The position numbers were made by a program, and so were the translations under genes. From NCBI RefSeq assembly GCF_900109705.1, contig NZ_FOAI01000023.1, forward strand, positions 1 through 32,218: 32,218 bases of DNA, given 5' to 3'. How positions within the stretch are numbered: position 1 is the stretch's first letter; each line of letters begins with the position of its first letter. The notes beneath the pieces were generated by a model that was given only the letters and a program-made list of their open reading frames with translations, searched no databases and was not told the DNA's origin. The stretch comes from Roseivivax marinus (lineage in GTDB: Bacteria; Pseudomonadota; Alphaproteobacteria; Rhodobacterales; Rhodobacteraceae). This document shows positions 1-8,125 of the stretch, one piece after another.

Positions 1-94
1 ATGACGGCTACACCGCATCGGGCCAGCTTCCCGTGCTCCCAAAGGGGTCAGTTTTGGACGCCGATAAGGGGTCCCGATTGGGCGCCGATTGACA
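1..94. mobile_element. IS21-like element, terminal region (partial)
   Basis: Two copies of the 12-mer TTGGRCGCCGAT lie at 54-65 and 78-89, the second running straight into TGACA at 90-94. Sub-terminal repeats ending in TGTCA (read on the minus strand) are typical of IS21-family ends. A short frame open from the left edge stops at TGA 90-92 and could be the tail of a transposition gene, but it is too short to assign. The rest of the element would lie left of the window. The family call is from memory of IS21 ends and is tentative. Confidence 0.4.
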
Positions 95-347
95 CTCTTG
101 CCAGTGACACCACCTATCCGAGTGCTTGGACCACGTTGGAACGCCCCCTCCCGCGGACCTGTCAGAGCGAAGTTCAGGCATCGCCTGATGCAAGTGCCGG
201 GCAAGCGTTTTGCTCCTCGAGCCGATGTTCCACGGACGGTCGGTTTTGGGTCACTCTTGCTTTCTTAGCAATGGGTGCCGGCTTCCCGGCTTTCACCGAG
301 GCTGGTAGCAAAGAGCATCCCTTGATCGCTCGTCTCGAAGGCACTGA
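95..347. other. non-coding stretch, no supported feature
   Basis: I see no convincing gene, terminator or repeat here. Open frames cross it on both strands but have no family-like sequence and no good ribosome binding site. GAAGG just before the ATG at 348 may serve the next gene. Confidence 0.4.
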
Positions 348-1172
348 ATGACATCCCAAAGATCCAAGTCGACGCCAGGAACTACTGACCCGGACACGCC
401 AGTAGACTATTCGATCTACCTTCACATTGACGGCATCAGCGGTGCGATGCCGTGGAGGATCGATGACTACGGGGATGCCGGGGCGCTGAGTGGTACCGAC
501 GTTCGCGAGATAGCTGAGCGTGCCGGCCTCGAAGCAAGCCTGATCAAGGAACTGTCCAGGCGTTTGGGCTACTGTCTCGACAGCGATACCACGGCGAACC
601 TCGTCGAAGTTCACCGCGCTACGGCCAGTGCAAGGGGCCGCAAACTTTTGGATGACCTCAAGCGTCGAGCTGAACGCATGCAGACGCAGTTTTCAAAAAT
701 TGCGGATGGAATGGGCAAGCTCGAACCTCGGTTCGCCTCCGAGGACGTTAGCAATCCACAACTCGCCGAAGCCAAGCAGCTCGCGGCCGACCTCGGACCG
801 GGAATACGACGCCTCGAGCAGCTTCTGAGCGGAATGGAGGATCGACCGGATGTCGCCTTCGACATGTCGCCGCTGGACAAACGTAAGGTCGTAGACAGGC
901 GCCGCCTGGACGTCATCATGCAATGTTGCGCGACTTGGGAAGCCAGCGGTCGTACATTGGCGTACAATACCGCTCCACAAGGGGCGAGCGGCCAACTCGC
1001 GGGACCGCTCCCGGATTTCATACAGTCGGTCGTGGTGAAGCTGACCGATCCTGCGCAAGAGCTTCACGGCGGAACGCTCCGGAATGACCTCGACTACTGC
1101 AGAAGCCGCCCCCAACAGGAGACTTGGGAAGATCTCGATAGTGAGGATATTGGTCTCTCGAGATCAAAGTAA
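348..1172 (+). CDS. uncharacterised protein beside recombinase operon
   Basis: A 274-aa soluble protein of unknown function, with no signal peptide or membrane segment visible. Residues 40-100 are helical, with a possible HTH-like stretch around DVREIAERAGLEASLIKELS. A charged, probably coiled-coil region follows, around residues 95-125. The C-terminal third (about 180-255) contains RRRLDVIMQCCATWEAS and GPLPDFIQSVVVKLTDP and looks like a conserved globular domain, but I cannot name a family. The ATG at 348 is preceded by GAAGG. It stands about 45 nt before the small genes of the recombinase cluster, so it may be cargo or an accessory of that element. That role is inferred from position only. 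Confidence 0.6.
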   Translation: MTSQRSKSTPGTTDPDTPVDYSIYLHIDGISGAMPWRIDDYGDAGALSGTDVREIAERAGLEASLIKELSRRLGYCLDSDTTANLVEVHRATASARGRKLLDDLKRRAERMQTQFSKIADGMGKLEPRFASEDVSNPQLAEAKQLAADLGPGIRRLEQLLSGMEDRPDVAFDMSPLDKRKVVDRRRLDVIMQCCATWEASGRTLAYNTAPQGASGQLAGPLPDFIQSVVVKLTDPAQELHGGTLRNDLDYCRSRPQQETWEDLDSEDIGLSRSK

Positions 1173-1202
1173 TCGATGCTTTAGCGCGGTGATCTCGGGG
1201 TC

Positions 1203-1221
1203 GTCATGGTCATGCCATGAC
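1203..1221. repeat. 7-bp inverted repeat at head of recombinase cluster
   Basis: GTCATGG (1203-1209) and CCATGAC (1215-1221) form a perfect inverted repeat around a 5-nt centre. The right arm covers the ATG (1217) of the small ORF below. It could be an operator for the small HTH protein or a start-codon hairpin. Confidence 0.4.
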
Positions 1222-1390
1222 ACGTGCCCCCGGCAATCCTTCTGAACGCGAGAACGACCTCACCAAGGTCGAGGCGGCTGTTCTGGCACTGGCGCGGCTT
1301 CTCGGTGAGGCCGCGGCGCGGGAGGCGTGTCTGGAGCCAACTCTGAGCGAGGATCGCGCCGATGCCCCCGAAGTTTCCGAAGACCACTGA
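1217..1390 (+). CDS. small 57-aa ORF upstream of excisionase-like gene
   Basis: This 57-aa acidic, helical frame (contains EAAVLALARLLGEAAAREA) overlaps the next small gene by 29 nt in another frame. It has no recognisable domain. Its codon use matches the neighbours and its length is typical of small accessory proteins ahead of recombinase genes. The start codon lies inside an inverted repeat and the ribosome binding site is weak, so translation is uncertain. The most likely role, if real, is in controlling the recombinases. This is inference from position. Confidence 0.4.
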   Translation: MTRAPGNPSERENDLTKVEAAVLALARLLGEAAAREACLEPTLSEDRADAPEVSEDH

Positions 1391-1571
1391 CCGCCCCGTG
1401 CCGCTGAAGACGGTCAAGGATGTCGCGCGAGAGGACAACGTGTCCGAGAAGACAGTCCGCCGCGCGATCACGGCGGGGCTTCTCGAGGTGATCCGTGTCG
1501 GTCCTGGCGGCCGCCTCATTCGCATCCACCCCGACGCGCACGCAGCCTACCGGCGGCGCATGAGCTGGTAG
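1362..1571 (+). CDS. small excisionase-like HTH DNA-binding protein
   Basis: A 69-aa basic protein. Residues 17-45 (VKDVAREDNVSEKTVRRAI, then TAGLLEVIRVG) fit the helix-turn-helix plus wing of excisionase/MerR-like small DNA-binding proteins, and the C-terminus carries GGRLIRIHPDAHAAYRR. Such proteins bind att or promoter sites and bias recombination direction or repress the integrase gene. It lies 166 nt upstream of the tyrosine recombinase on the same strand. The ATG overlaps the 57-aa ORF, so the two may be coupled. The DNA-binding fold is clear from the sequence; the role as recombination directionality factor is inferred. Confidence 0.65.
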   Translation: MPPKFPKTTDRPVPLKTVKDVAREDNVSEKTVRRAITAGLLEVIRVGPGGRLIRIHPDAHAAYRRRMSW

Positions 1572-1667
1572 GCCGCCCTGCCCCCTAAAGTACATTCATG
1601 TCAGCACCTTACGCGCCCTTCGGGAAGACCCCGTCGCCGTAAGTTGCGGACTTTCCATGCTACGGTT

Positions 1668-1682
1668 CTCCCGAATCGGGAG
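1668..1682. repeat. 15-bp palindrome in recombinase leader
   Basis: CTCCCGA-A-TCGGGAG is a perfect palindrome with a single central base, 55 nt before the recombinase ATG. It could be an operator for the small HTH protein or a recombinase arm/core site. No second copy was noticed. Confidence 0.4.
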
Positions 1683-1737
1683 GGCTGTCCACCCGAGGCC
1701 ACCCGAGACCCGTCCTGCCCTTCCGGAGCGTTTCCCG

Positions 1738-3444
1738 ATGACCCATCTGGCACCAATTTCGACCGACCGGATATTCGTCCCCATAGGCACGCCCAGCTTC
1801 GAAGACCTCATCGTGCGCATGACGGCGCAGGGCGAGCTCTTCCCGTCTCGCCGTCGGGACATGATTTCGGGACTGCGTCGCGTGGCCGAAGCTCTCGGCC
1901 TGCCGACGACCGACGTACCAGCCGATCCGGGGTGGCTGCGTCCGCGCATCGCCAAGGTGAGCCCGGTCCTCACGGGGGTGTCCGAGAAGACCTGGCAGAA
2001 CATCCGCAGCAACGCGCAGTCTGCCATGGCAGAATGCGGGATCGTCGCAAAGCGACAGCGCAATATCGAGGATCTCGGGCCGGACTGGCACACGCTTTGG
2101 CGCAGGATCCTCGATCTCAAGGACCCGACGCTGCCGCAGACTCTCTGCCGCTTCGTGCATTACCTGAACCGTGTGGGGACAGGCCCGGCGGACGTGACGC
2201 TCGCGCATGCCGAGGCGTTCCGTGATGCAGTGGCGCTGAACGAGATCAGCAAGGACCCGGAGCGCACCTTCCGTGCGGCGGTCGAAGGTTGGAACCTCGC
2301 GATCGCGCGCGTACCCGGATGGCCTGCGCACCGCATCGAGCTGCCATCGCGCCGGAAGATCATCGCCCTGCCCCGCGAGCGCTTTCCAGACACGTTCATC
2401 GCCGATCTCGACATGCTGATGAACCGGCTCGCCCGGCCCGATCCCCTGTCGGACCAGGGACGTGCGAGTGCGCTGAGACCGGAGACGATCAGGCAGTACC
2501 GCCGGCAGGTCATGCGCTTCGCTTCCGAGCTGGTTGCCGCCGGACAGCGGGCGACCGACCTGAGTGCCGTCACCGATCTCTTGCAGCCAGCGACTGCCGA
2601 ACGGGGTCTGCGTCAGATGCTGGCGCGCAACGAGGGCGAGCCGTCCCGCAATATCGCCGAGACCGCGGCGCTTCTGCGCAATCTCGCGCGCATACTCGCG
2701 GTGCCGCCGGAAGACCAAAACGCGCTCAGGGAGCTTGCGCGCAAGCTCAAGATGCCGCGGCAGGTCGGAATGACCAAAAAGAACAAAGCGCGTTTGCGCG
2801 TCCTACGAGAGCCGGCGCACAAGCGGCGTATTCTCACACTGCCCGAACGCGTTTTCGACCGCGCGGCTGGCAAGTCGAAGCCGCATACGGTGGCGCTCGC
2901 CCGCGAGGACGCGCTCGCCGTGGCGATCCTACTGCATTGCCCCATTCGGGCGAAGAGCCTCGCGAACCTCCACCTCGAGCGCCACATCCAGCGCCCCGGA
3001 GACGGACGTGTCTTCCTCGTACTCGAGGAGGCGGACACGAAGACCAAACGCTCCATCGAGTTTCAGCTCCACGGGGATGTCGTGCGTCTGCTCGACGCCC
3101 ATCTCGCGACGCGTGTGCCGTACATGTGTCCGGCCGGCACTCCCTACCTCTTCCCACAGCGATCCGGCGAGCGGGCAATCGGTCCGCAAGCTCTCGCGCG
3201 CCGGATCTCGAGACGAGTATGGTCGGAGACAGGGCTGGAGATGAACGCGCATCTCTTCCGCCACTTCGCGGTGATGAACTGGCTCGACGCCCATCCGGGC
3301 GAGTACGAGGTCGCGAAGCGCCTGCTCGGGCATTCCGCGCTCAGCCATACGATCAACATGTATTCCGGAATGGAGGTGACCTCCGCTGCCCGGGCGTTTT
3401 CAGATCTCATCACCGGGATGAAGGGTAAGGGAGAGAGCGCGTGA
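1738..3444 (+). CDS. tyrosine recombinase / site-specific integrase (first of trio)
   Basis: A 568-aa tyrosine recombinase that cuts and joins DNA through a 3'-phosphotyrosine. The catalytic set is complete: Arg404 (PIRAKSLANL), His505 and Arg508 (HLFRHF), His532 (LLGHS) and Tyr542 (NMYSG). The N-terminal 380 residues are longer than in phage integrases and probably hold arm- and core-binding domains. I chose the ATG at 1738 because GGAG (1725-1728) sits about 9 nt upstream. An upstream ATG at 1657 in the same frame would add 27 arginine/proline-rich residues and has no clear ribosome binding site. Its stop overlaps the next gene by 4 nt (GTGA). The trio is discussed in the findings. Confidence 0.9.
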   Translation: MTHLAPISTDRIFVPIGTPSFEDLIVRMTAQGELFPSRRRDMISGLRRVAEALGLPTTDVPADPGWLRPRIAKVSPVLTGVSEKTWQNIRSNAQSAMAECGIVAKRQRNIEDLGPDWHTLWRRILDLKDPTLPQTLCRFVHYLNRVGTGPADVTLAHAEAFRDAVALNEISKDPERTFRAAVEGWNLAIARVPGWPAHRIELPSRRKIIALPRERFPDTFIADLDMLMNRLARPDPLSDQGRASALRPETIRQYRRQVMRFASELVAAGQRATDLSAVTDLLQPATAERGLRQMLARNEGEPSRNIAETAALLRNLARILAVPPEDQNALRELARKLKMPRQVGMTKKNKARLRVLREPAHKRRILTLPERVFDRAAGKSKPHTVALAREDALAVAILLHCPIRAKSLANLHLERHIQRPGDGRVFLVLEEADTKTKRSIEFQLHGDVVRLLDAHLATRVPYMCPAGTPYLFPQRSGERAIGPQALARRISRRVWSETGLEMNAHLFRHFAVMNWLDAHPGEYEVAKRLLGHSALSHTINMYSGMEVTSAARAFSDLITGMKGKGESA

Positions 3445-4478
3445 GCCGACCGAAGGTCATGTGGCCGGAGGCTGACCGGGAGATGTTCGAGACCCTGTTC
3501 ACGACCGGCGGACCACTGGACGCGCGAGGTCCGCTCGCGCATGTCCGTTCGACCACGCGCAAGAGCCTCGCAGGCCGCTATGCGCAGTGGTTGAGCTGGC
3601 TCTATCGCGCCGCGCCGGATGCACTCCGATCGCCCCCAGTCGAGCGTTCCGCCATGGACAGGATGACCGATTGGCTAAACGACCGGGAGGACCTTGCGCC
3701 GATGTCGCGGCTCGCTCTGTTCGACGCCATTTTGCAGGTCCTGTCGGCTGCCCACCCCCACCTCGACTGGAACGATCACAAGGCTCTTCGAGCCCGGCTG
3801 CGGCGCGCGGCCGGGCACGGCACGCAGGCCCGCAAGCAGGGCCGGATCTTGTCGAGCCGCGTGCTCCTCGATGCCGGGCTCCGCGTCTCCGAGACCGCCG
3901 CGGCACTGCCCGCCGGGAGAATGGCGCGCGCGATCGGTCTCCGCGACGGGGCGATGATCGCCCTTCTCGCACTCCTGCCGATGCGGCGGCACGCATTGGC
4001 CGGACTGCAGATCGGACCCTCGGTCTTTGTCAGCGAGACCCGCATAACGATCGCACTTCCCGAGCTGCTCGTGAAGTCGGGCCGGCCCTGGGAGACCGAA
4101 GCGCCCGAGCCCTGCCTGTCCGTCCTCCGAAGGTATCTGGACGACGGCCGTCCGGTTCTGGCCGCACGCGGTGCCGGTGACGATCCCCATCTCTGGCTCG
4201 ACCGCTCCGGCAAGGGACTGAGCTACGATTACATCGGGCCACGCATCGCTTCGGTCACGGAGAGGGTTCTGGGCAAACGCATCCCGCCTCATTTCTTCCG
4301 CGACGCAGCCGCGACGACGCTGGCGCGCATGTCGCCCGAGAGCACCAAGCTGATCCGGCCGATCCTTGGCCACAGCAGCGACAGGACCGCAGAACGGCAC
4401 TACAATCACGCAAGGTCAATAGAGGCCGGGCGCAGCTATGCCGCTCTTGTGGCACACCTCAAGGAGACCTCCCGATGA
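3441..4478 (+). CDS. tyrosine recombinase (second of trio)
   Basis: A 345-aa tyrosine recombinase, distinct from and shorter than the first. The active-site residues are Arg182 (PMRRHALAGL), His284 and Arg287 (HFFRDA), His311 (ILGHSS) and Tyr321 (RHYNH), so it should be active. It starts with GTG in a 4-nt overlap with the upstream recombinase stop and ends in a 4-nt ATGA overlap with the serine recombinase. Paired tyrosine recombinases in one transcript recall Tn554 TnpA/TnpB and RIT elements, where the proteins act together. Joint action here is inferred from the coupling. Confidence 0.88.
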   Translation: MSRPKVMWPEADREMFETLFTTGGPLDARGPLAHVRSTTRKSLAGRYAQWLSWLYRAAPDALRSPPVERSAMDRMTDWLNDREDLAPMSRLALFDAILQVLSAAHPHLDWNDHKALRARLRRAAGHGTQARKQGRILSSRVLLDAGLRVSETAAALPAGRMARAIGLRDGAMIALLALLPMRRHALAGLQIGPSVFVSETRITIALPELLVKSGRPWETEAPEPCLSVLRRYLDDGRPVLAARGAGDDPHLWLDRSGKGLSYDYIGPRIASVTERVLGKRIPPHFFRDAAATTLARMSPESTKLIRPILGHSSDRTAERHYNHARSIEAGRSYAALVAHLKETSR

Positions 4479-6133
4479 CCCGCGTCGCCATCTATGCCCG
4501 GTTCTCGTCTGCCCTGCAGCGCGAAGCGTCAATCGAGGACCAGGTCCGCGTCTGCTCCGATCGCGCCACACGCGAGGGCTGGACCGTGATGCACACCTTC
4601 ACCGACATGGCGATCTCCGGCGCGTCGGCGAACCGCCCGGGCCTGCAGAGCCTGCTGGATCATGCCGCGCGCGGTGGCATCAACGTGGTGCTCTGCGGAG
4701 CCCTCGACCGTCTCAGCCGGGACCAGGCTGACATTGCGACGATCTACAAGCAGCTCGCCTTCCAGGGCGTTCGCATCGTGACCGTGGCGGAGGGCGAGGT
4801 CAGCGAGCTGCATGTGGGCCTCAAGGGCACGATGAACCAGCTCTTTCTCAAGGACCTTGCCGCCAAGACCCATCGCGGCCTGCGGGGTCGCGTGGAAACC
4901 GGACGGTCCGGGGGCGGCAATGCCTACGGCTACGATGTCGTCCGCCGCCTGGATCCCGATGGAGAGCCGGTGAAGGGCGAGCGCGCGATCAATCAGGGCG
5001 AAGCGGAGATCGTGCGCCGCATCTTCCGCGAGTTCGCGGACGGCGCGTCGCCCATCGCCATCGCGCACGGACTGAACGCGGAGCACATTCCCGGCCCGCG
5101 CGGCAAGCTTTGGCGCGATACCGCGATCCGCGGACACCGCACCCGCGGCACCGGCATTCTCAACAACGAGCACTATGTCGGCCGCCTGGTCTGGAACCGC
5201 ATGCGCTACGTGAAGGACCCGGCGACCGGCAACCGTGTGTCGCGCATGAACCCCGAGAGCGACTGGACAAGAACGGAAGTACCGGAGCTGCGCATCGTCG
5301 ATGATGTGCTCTGGGACCGGGTGAAGAAGAGGCAGGGCGAGATCGACGCCACGCCCCGTGTGGCCGGCATAAAGAAGAGCCGCTTCTGGGAGAACAAGCG
5401 CGGCAGGTATCTCCTGAGCGGCAAGCTTTTCTGCGGCGCGTGCGGCGGCAGCGTCAGTAACCAGGGTGGCGACTACCTTGCCTGCTCGAATGCGCGCAAG
5501 CTCAAGACCTGCGATCACACCCGCTCGTACAAGCGCGATGATATGGAAGACGCGGTTTTGGACCTGCTGCGGGAACGCCTGATGCAGCCGGATGCGGTGG
5601 CGGAGTTTGTAGTGGCGTACACCGAGGGGGTGAACGGCGACCGCAAGGCGGACGAAGCCGTCCGCAAACGCAAGCAAATGGCCCTGGCCCAGACGGAGCG
5701 GCAGTTGAACGGCCTCTACGCAGCCATAGCGGACGGGCTGCGCACACCGGGCCTGCTGCAGCAATTGCACGATCTGGAGGCCAGGAAGTCGGACCTCAAG
5801 ATCGTGCTCGAGGCCCCTGCCCCGTCACCGGTGCGCCTGCATCCGAAGCTGCCGGAGCTCTACCGCGCAAAAGTCGCCGAGCTTGCGGAGAGCCTGCGCG
5901 ATTCGGAGATCAAGACGCAGGCCTTGGACATCTTGCGGGGATTGATCGAACGCATCGTCGTACGATCCTCCGGGAAGGGCGAGAGTATGACGATCGAGCT
6001 GGAGGGGGCGCTGACGGCGATGCTGGACGCGGCCCAGCCGGGCGCGCTGTCGGATGCCGATGCAAGTTCGATAAAAGTGGTTGCGGGAGGACGCAACCGC
6101 CGTAGCCTACGCGTTTTCAAGTGCCGAATTTGA
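4475..6133 (+). CDS. large serine recombinase (third of trio)
   Basis: A 552-aa serine integrase/resolvase. The N-terminal catalytic domain (1-150) has IYARFSS with nucleophile Ser11, then the EDQVR and LDRLSRD motifs of the family. The recombinase domain follows (about 165-290; GYDVVRR, NNEHYVGRLVWNR). A zinc-ribbon (about 318-350) carries CGACGG with later cysteines (YLACSN, KTCDH), and a coiled-coil and C-terminal region complete the usual large serine integrase plan. The start ATG overlaps the second tyrosine recombinase stop by 4 nt. Finding both chemistries, phosphotyrosine and phosphoserine, in one coupled transcript is unusual. Confidence 0.92.
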   Translation: MTRVAIYARFSSALQREASIEDQVRVCSDRATREGWTVMHTFTDMAISGASANRPGLQSLLDHAARGGINVVLCGALDRLSRDQADIATIYKQLAFQGVRIVTVAEGEVSELHVGLKGTMNQLFLKDLAAKTHRGLRGRVETGRSGGGNAYGYDVVRRLDPDGEPVKGERAINQGEAEIVRRIFREFADGASPIAIAHGLNAEHIPGPRGKLWRDTAIRGHRTRGTGILNNEHYVGRLVWNRMRYVKDPATGNRVSRMNPESDWTRTEVPELRIVDDVLWDRVKKRQGEIDATPRVAGIKKSRFWENKRGRYLLSGKLFCGACGGSVSNQGGDYLACSNARKLKTCDHTRSYKRDDMEDAVLDLLRERLMQPDAVAEFVVAYTEGVNGDRKADEAVRKRKQMALAQTERQLNGLYAAIADGLRTPGLLQQLHDLEARKSDLKIVLEAPAPSPVRLHPKLPELYRAKVAELAESLRDSEIKTQALDILRGLIERIVVRSSGKGESMTIELEGALTAMLDAAQPGALSDADASSIKVVAGGRNRRSLRVFKCRI

Positions 6134-6346
6134 GAGAAACATTCTGGGTGGATACCAGCACGCGGATGGACTTATGTTCACTGTAGGCTTTGACCAAGAG
6201 ATCACATATCTGCACGCACCGTCCCGGGACTCATTACCTGACTAAGTGAGAAAGGCTATGAGAGGGTCGGCCACGGTAGCGGCGGGATGAACCTGCTACT
6301 TCGTAAGTGGCTGGGCGCCGCAAGCATACTGCTTCTAGTCGTGTCC
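6134..6346. other. convergent intergenic region between recombinase and mob genes
   Basis: The recombinase operon and the mobilization operon end facing each other here. I see no strong GC stem followed by a T-run on either strand. A 42-aa frame starting at 6287 with a hydrophobic N-terminus runs into the mob gene end and is not convincing. If the recombinases act at a nearby att site it could lie here, but no matching core elsewhere was recognised. Confidence 0.3.
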
Positions 6347-6589
6347 TCACATCTCTGGGCCATCCAATCCGTGGTTGTCAGTTTCGGCGCGCCGCAGAGC
6401 GTCCGGGTTACCTGAAAGTTGTTCACGAAGAAGCCGCTGCCATGCCAGATCGGGCGTGCCGGACGTCAACTCGAACACGACCTCCTCCGCGCCGACTTCG
6501 ACAACGAGGTATTCCACCGCGTCCGGGCCAGGCTGGAAAAAGACACGCCGCGGTCCTCCGTAAATCTCCCACACGAGGCCTAGCGTCAC
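6347..6589 (-). CDS. small 80-aa gene at 3' end of mob operon
   Basis: An 80-aa frame from GTG 6589. Its start overlaps the stop of the 118-aa coiled-coil gene by 4 nt (GTGA), the usual coupled arrangement. The sequence looks like a compact alpha/beta protein (GLVWEIYGGPRRVFFQ, then VEYLVVEVGAEEVVFEL) and is clearly more protein-like than the stretch before it in this frame. No family recognised. It is in the same frame as the relaxase, which has no intervening stop, so it could instead be a C-terminal domain of a read-through relaxase product. Confidence 0.45.
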   Translation of the reverse strand: MTLGLVWEIYGGPRRVFFQPGPDAVEYLVVEVGAEEVVFELTSGTPDLAWQRLLREQLSGNPDALRRAETDNHGLDGPEM

Positions 6590-8125
6590 TGCGAGCCATT
6601 CGGCTCGCGAGCTGGCGGCAGGCCGAGCATTTCGATCAAGTGGTCGATTTTCGCGGCCATCTCTGCTTGGGTCGCGGCCTTCCGGGCGAACGCCTCCTCC
6701 ATCCGCCGCTCCATGGCCTGGAGGTCGTCCAGCGTCACTGCCCCTGCCAACCTCGGGGCCGCCTCCCCCATCAGCCGCGACGCGCTCGTCATCGCGCGCT
6801 CGACGCGTGAGAGCTGCTCGATGATGTCGTCGAGCCGGTCCGCTAGCGATCCGTCCGTCCGGCGTTCGAGGAGCGTTTCGAGGAGTTCGATCAAGCGTTC
6901 CATGCGGCTGCTGACGGGATTTGCGTCGAGTGAGTTCGTCACAGGTCGTCTCCAATGTGAGTGCGAGGCTTTTCAAGGATTGAGGGGCAAGAGCAGCGAA
7001 CGCGCGCGCGAGCAACAGGTCGGATAGAGTCGTCATCAGGCGCCCGATCAGGCGTCCGACCAGAGAACGCCGCGCGGCGCCGGATGCGATCAGGGGTCGA
7101 GGACGATCGAGTAGTTCTGCAGGATCCGGCAGGATGACGTCCGGCCAGGTGTCGGCCGACAGGTGGCGGCGATTGAACGCCGCCCGGCGTCTATGCGCTT
7201 CGGCGAGCTTCGCCGGAGCCGCGGCAATCTCCTTCTGCCGCACCATCATCGCGTCGAAGGGATCGATCGCATCCTCCGCACCGTCTCCGAGCGCGGCGCC
7301 CCCGAAGGTAACTCGGGTCCCCTGCCCGTAGATCGGCCCGCACGTGATGTCGCGTTCGGACTGGCTGGTGACGGCCCAACCGTATGATCCGAGGCCTGCG
7401 TCAACATGTGCCACGATCTCCTGCCGTGTTGTAAGACCCAGCGCGGTCGCTTGGCGGCAAAGCGACCAGGCCCGGTAGCGAGGATCGTTCTGATCGACGC
7501 CGACCCGCTCGCCGCGCTCGACCCGACGCATCAACTCAGCGGCCTCCTTGGCCATCCATCCCGGCGGCGTCACATGCCGCCGACGCATCGGGCAGCGGGG
7601 ATCGGCCCAGCGATAAGTCGCGTTGACGACGTCGGTGTAGGCATCCCACTCGTCTCGGCTCGCGCGTCCGGGCGGATGAGGGTTGATGCTTCTGAGCTGA
7701 TCGCCAGGCAGTCCGACTGCACGCGGCATGAGAACATTGACTTCGAGCCGGCCGAGATGCGTGTGCGTCGACGCGAGAACCGGCGGTCGCGCGGCGCCCG
7801 GCACGCCGGCATAGGCCACCTCGACCAGCAGTCGCAGGGCACCACTCACGGCTCGAGGTCCAGAACCAACGCGTGCATTAAATGTCCGAACGTCGAGCTC
7901 ATCCGCGCTGAAGCTCAAGACGCACGACCTGTAGCGAGACCGGAACGGCAGAGCGTCGATATACGCACCGACGAGAGATGGAGAGCCGAGCAGAATTTCC
8001 GGCGCGGGATCCCGCCCAGCGATCACCGATCGACCATTGATCTGTTTCCGAACGCGCACGTCCAAGAAATAACCGATCGCGCAAGAGGCCGGTCCGCTCT
8101 GATATTTTGACCACGTAAGGATCAT
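6347..8125 (-). CDS. relaxase/mobilization nuclease-like protein, frame open to 3' end of operon
   Basis: A 592-aa open frame. The N-terminal part resembles a conjugative relaxase: VLSFSADELD, then STHTHLGRLEVNVLMPRAV, whose histidine pair and following N fit a metal-binding HUH-like motif, then RSINPHPP. A relaxase nicks oriT and stays on the 5' end of the transferred strand. The protein looks natural up to about residue 395 (LKSLALTLETTCDEL). Residues about 396-510 become R/G/P/A-rich because a real 118-aa gene occupies another frame there. The last 80 residues again look like protein. The true end is therefore uncertain: a lost stop by a 1-nt shift near 6940, or a genuine overprinted tail. 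The start overlaps the MobC-like gene by 4 nt. Confidence 0.6.
   Translation of the reverse strand: MILTWSKYQSGPASCAIGYFLDVRVRKQINGRSVIAGRDPAPEILLGSPSLVGAYIDALPFRSRYRSCVLSFSADELDVRTFNARVGSGPRAVSGALRLLVEVAYAGVPGAARPPVLASTHTHLGRLEVNVLMPRAVGLPGDQLRSINPHPPGRASRDEWDAYTDVVNATYRWADPRCPMRRRHVTPPGWMAKEAAELMRRVERGERVGVDQNDPRYRAWSLCRQATALGLTTRQEIVAHVDAGLGSYGWAVTSQSERDITCGPIYGQGTRVTFGGAALGDGAEDAIDPFDAMMVRQKEIAAAPAKLAEAHRRRAAFNRRHLSADTWPDVILPDPAELLDRPRPLIASGAARRSLVGRLIGRLMTTLSDLLLARAFAALAPQSLKSLALTLETTCDELTRRKSRQQPHGTLDRTPRNAPRTPDGRIASGPARRHHRAALTRRARDDERVAADGGGGPEVGRGSDAGRPPGHGAADGGGVRPEGRDPSRDGRENRPLDRNARPAASSRAEWLAVTLGLVWEIYGGPRRVFFQPGPDAVEYLVVEVGAEEVVFELTSGTPDLAWQRLLREQLSGNPDALRRAETDNHGLDGPEM
6586..6942 (-). 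CDS. 118-aa coiled-coil protein inside the relaxase reading frame
   Basis: Starts at GTG 6942 with GGAG 7 nt upstream and encodes 118 aa dominated by heptad-like helices (RMERLIELLETLLERR, LADRLDDIIEQLSRVE, MERRMEEAFARKAATQA). It is a likely coiled coil with no signal peptide or membrane segment. It lies wholly within the relaxase open frame on the same strand, in a different phase. The clean ribosome binding site, the amphipathic sequence and the GTGA overlap with the 80-aa gene all say it is real. A role in the relaxosome or in partner binding is plausible from position only. Confidence 0.6.
   Translation of the reverse strand: MTNSLDANPVSSRMERLIELLETLLERRTDGSLADRLDDIIEQLSRVERAMTSASRLMGEAAPRLAGAVTLDDLQAMERRMEEAFARKAATQAEMAAKIDHLIEMLGLPPAREPNGSQ

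Noticed and set aside
1-351. 116-aa plus-strand frame from the left edge
   Set aside because: Crosses the IS21-like end and has no family-like sequence; composition not protein-like.
6287-6415. 42-aa plus-strand frame with hydrophobic N-terminus
   Set aside because: Weak ribosome binding site, overlaps the end of the mob operon, and no similarity I recognise.
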